Source: Reclinomonas americana ATCC 50394
Lineage: Eukaryota > Jakobida > Jakobea > Jakobida
Assembly: GCA_048213135.1 (NCBI GenBank)
Contig: PS015197.1
Location: forward strand, 1-31,736
DNA length: 31,736 bases
Direction: 5' to 3'
The notes under the pieces were generated by a model that was not told where the DNA came from, ran no database searches, and was given only the letters and a program-made list of their open reading frames with translations. Positions within the stretch are counted from its first letter, which is position 1. Each line of letters opens with the position of its first letter. The translations under genes were made by a program, and so were the position numbers. Shown here in pieces: positions 29,101 to 31,736 of this stretch.

Positions 29101-31736
29101 GCGTCCACAACACCTCAGCAAGGCAGATTGAATGCTGGCATGCGTTTCTCTGTCGTAACTTCTGGTGCGTAAATGTGCGCGAACAGCGATGCAGCAAAAA
29201 GAAGATACTGGTGACGGCATTCGGCATCATGGCGCCGATCTTGAAGGCATCCACAGTCTTGCATCATCAGCGGGTTCTGTTTGAACTCGCCTGCACGGAG
29301 TGTGGCATCCCTTCGTCAGGAGCTGGCTCTCCATCGTCCGCAGTAATGGAAGCATTCGGCAAGAGACTTGGCATTGTCGTCCAAGTCGCACGCTCCAACA
29401 CACCCAAGTCTGTTGAAGGAGTGCTCCAGAGCATCAGCAACTTCATCCAGGTGAATATCTGTCTGTTCTGTCTATCACGCGCGGCTAGAAAGTGAGCCAA
29501 CATCATTGCATGCACAACTCTTGCAGAAGAGCGAACTGCGCGGTGCTGCTCTGGCGGATGCCATTGAGAGACCATTGATTGTGGTGGATGAACGGGGCTA
29601 TTCTGAGGTGTACCAACTTTCCTTTGTGCGCTCTTGTGTTTCCCGGTTTGTGGCGACTCACATGCTTCTTTCACAATGTCTATTGTGGAGCAGGAGTCAT
29701 GGGAGATGATGGAGATGAAGCAGAAGAAAAACGACCATCTCCTGCCGTTCATCGCCCAGGTCGCGCAGGCCCTGCGTGAATGTCCTGGCTTTCGGACGAT
29801 TCTGATTCGAGACGGCTGTCTCTCCGAGAAGGAGATCGCACGGGCCGTCGAGTGGTGCAGTGAGAGAGGTTCGATGGCATCTTTGTGTTGTACTGTATGC
29901 ATGGCGTCAGGACTGACAAGCGAGATGCAGCTCTACTGGAGGCGACGGTGCTGAAGAAAGAAGAGATGAAGGTGGAGAAGGAGGAGGAGGAGGAGGAGGA
30001 ATGGGAAGATGATTCAAGGGTCGATGGGGAAGACGATGCAGACGACGACATGGGTGAGGGTGGTGGGAGAAAGGTACGACATAGATGGTGTGGTGATTGT
30101 GCACACTGTGACAGCATCTCATGTTTCGCATTCGCAGCGACGAGGGAGTGGTCCTGCAACAATGAGCAAGGACGAACAACTGATGCTGGCGAGGCTACTC
30201 GTTGCGTGTGTTTGCAGTCGAGTGTCCTTGCGTAAGTCGTCTTGCTCATTGTGTGTTCATCGCACCACCCATGTGTTTCATGCGAGAGCAGTGCTGCAAC
30301 ACGAAGAAGATACTCGTGACGGCATTCGGCATCATGACACCCGTTGTGCTGCCAGGCACTATCCGTCATCATCAGCGCGTTCTTGTTCAACTCACATGCA
30401 AGGAGTGTGGCATCCCTTCATCGAAAGCAGGACGTCTTTCGTCGGCAGTCGTCAACTCATTCAGCGAGAGTCTTCGGGATGTCGTCCAAAGGGCACGCAA
30501 GAAGACGCCCAAGTCAGTTGAGGGAGTGCTCCAGATGATGAGCGACTTTATCGAGGTGAGCAGCGATCATCTTCTTCCGCACGTTTATCAATGGTGAGCG
30601 CTAACATATGTGCCATTATGCAGAAGAGTGAACTGTGCGATTCGGCTCTGGCGGATGCGATTGAGAGGCCGCTTTTTGTGTTGGATGAACGTGGTCATTC
30701 GGAGGTGTGTGGCCTCCCCGCGCTCAGTGTGCTCTGCGCACGCGTTGTTTCTCACGTTCTGTGTATGTAAATTCGGATGTCAGGAGTCGTCACGCTTGGC
30801 GAGGGCGCAGCACAGCAACAAACGGAGTCTTTTCCTGCCATTCGTCACACAGGCCGTGGATGCTCTCCACAACTGTCCAGGCCTGCTGGTCACCCTGCTT
30901 CGAGACGGTTCTCTTTCCGAGGCGGAGATTACTCGTTCCGTCAAGTGGTGCCGTGAACGAGGTTTGGTTGCGTGACACACATTGTTGCAATTTGTGAATA
31001 CTCTGACGAACAGGCGACAGCTCTGAGGGAGATGGAGACGGCGAAGAGAGAGAATAGGAAAGAGGACGACGATGATGATGACGGCAGCGAGAATGAGGAC
31101 AATGACGGGAAGGGAAACAGGAGACGCAAGGTACGCCCGTCACTGCTATCTATATAATGAGACGTGAATTATGTGTGCATTTCAAAACTGCATGATTCTC
31201 AATCGCAGCACCGCAAGAGTGGCCTTGCAAAGTTGAGCATCAACGAGCAACTTATGCTGGCGAAACTGCTTGTTGCGTATTGTTGTTGTTGTCTCTCTGC
31301 TCGGCTCCTCTCTTCCACTCACCCAACGAACATGCGAGCAGGGTTGCAACAGGAAGAGGGTTCTGGTGAACGCATTCGGCCTCATGGCACCTGTGGTTAT
31401 GGGATGCACAGTTCTCCGTCATCAGCGCCTTCTCTTTCAGCTTGCCTGTGACGAATGTGGAATACCCTCAAGGGGGCCTGGCTGTCCGTCATCCGCTGTC
31501 ATGTCTGCATTCATCAAGAGTCTTGCCAATAGTGCCAACAAGGCACGCAATAGGACGCCCAAGTCAGTGGAGGGAGTGCTGGCGAGCGTGAGCAACATCA
31601 TCGAGGTCAGTGTCCCTGTGTTGACATAACAGTGACGTACCTGCCAGCTGACCTGCCTTCGATTGTGTGCATTTGGAATCATTAGAAGAGCGGACTTCGA
31701 GGAGCTGCACTGGTGGATGCTGTCGAGCGATCACTG
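26194..31736 (+). CDS. Modular-repeat protein, paralogue 2 (partial, runs off window)
   Basis: Paralogue of the gene at 11476-18244, of unrecognised family. Exon 1 (26194 into the gap at 26452) encodes a Pro/Thr/Ser-rich start, the same SSPCDDEKADMMLIDSKQHV segment and a Lys-rich stretch. After the gap: 27327-27406 (DIVE end), 27494-27598, 27683-27733 (VPPKKKKK, likely nuclear localisation signal), then modules starting at 27825, 28994, 30138 and 31209. Exon lengths and phases match copy 1, including the 264-nt and 81-nt exons. Module 1 keeps the CxxC (VVCDECG) that copy 1 has lost. The gene is open at the window edge inside the fourth module's 81-nt exon (31686 onward). Module order is the same as in copy 1, so the whole gene was duplicated after the modules had amplified. 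Confidence 0.8.
26452..27326. other. Assembly gap (875 N) inside modular-repeat gene 2
   Basis: Hides part of the N-terminal coding region, at the position equivalent to the gap in copy 1. Confidence 1.
27825..28952 (+). repeat. Module 1 of modular-repeat gene 2
   Basis: Exons 27825-27899 (75 nt), 27993-28256 (264 nt), 28324-28404 (81 nt), 28485-28662 (178 nt), 28738-28826 (89 nt) and 28908-28952 (45 nt). The intron 28663-28737 carries a GTTGGTGTTGCTG-type repeat longer than in copy 1. Confidence 0.8.
28994..30073 (+). repeat. Module 2 of modular-repeat gene 2
   Basis: Exons 28994-29089 (proposed head, unusual), 29187-29450 (264 nt), 29527-29607 (81 nt), 29694-29868 (175 nt) and 29931-30073 (143 nt). 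The normal head-exon acceptor (ttgcag in copy 1) is missing; the next usable CAG upstream keeps the frame. Confidence 0.75.
30138..31130 (+). repeat. Module 3 of modular-repeat gene 2
   Basis: Exons 30138-30200 (63 nt), 30292-30555 (264 nt), 30624-30704 (81 nt), 30784-30961 (178 nt) and 31021-31130 (110 nt). Confidence 0.8.
31209..31736 (+). repeat. Module 4 of modular-repeat gene 2 (cut by window edge)
   Basis: Exons 31209-31271 (63 nt), 31342-31605 (264 nt, donor GTCAGT) and 31686 onward. It is closest to modules 4 and 5 of copy 1, sharing AACAGGAAGAGG at the start of the 264-nt exon and SGLRGAALVDAVER in the next. Confidence 0.8.

Noticed and set aside
1-31736. tRNA, rRNA or snRNA genes
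   Set aside because: I found no cloverleaf with A and B boxes and no rRNA-like stretch by eye; a covariance-model search was not possible here.

Overview
This is nuclear DNA from a eukaryote, probably a free-living protist or alga. The genes are split by many short GT-AG introns, microsatellites such as (CT)n, (GA)n and (CA)n are dense, and one gene encodes POP1, the large protein of RNase P/MRP. I cannot place the organism further. Six runs of N (3077-3096, 8915-9655, 11729-12433, 23032-23051, 25685-25704, 26452-27326) are assembly gaps. All exon models below were built by hand from splice signals, reading phase and comparison of paralogues within the window.

Layout. (1) 1187-8751, minus strand: two tandem paralogous genes for ankyrin-repeat / coiled-coil / TKL-type kinases. 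Each begins with a 5-nt coding exon (ATG AG) and the kinase exons match in length (101, 118 and 108 nt). The copy at 1187-5647 also carries 16 microexons of 14-33 nt encoding a Gln/Pro/Gly-rich linker. The other copy (6063-8751) lacks them. (2) 10168-10771, plus strand: a small protein with an NC-box typical of LRAT/NlpC-like enzymes and a myristoylation-type N-terminus. (3) 11476-18244, plus strand: a large gene of five tandem modules of about 220-240 residues, each built from the same exon set (head, 264 nt, 81 nt, about 175 nt, acidic tail). I do not recognise the family. (4) 19290-25925, minus strand: POP1 in at least 14 exons, with minisatellites in its introns. (5) 26194 to the window end, plus strand: a paralogue of gene (3), divergent from POP1 across 268 bp, cut off in its fourth module.

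The strongest candidates for something undescribed are the modular repeat family in (3) and (5), and the tandem microexon array in (1). The modular proteins have a putative nuclear localisation signal, acidic linkers, and HH and CxxC positions that recur in most modules. In the microexon array 15 of 16 exons are phase 1-1, so skipping any of those exons keeps the reading frame. Both are cases of proteins growing by duplication of phase-symmetric exons, at very different scales. The two kinases are probably cytoplasmic signalling proteins, POP1 is housekeeping, and no operon-like functional link between the genes is implied.
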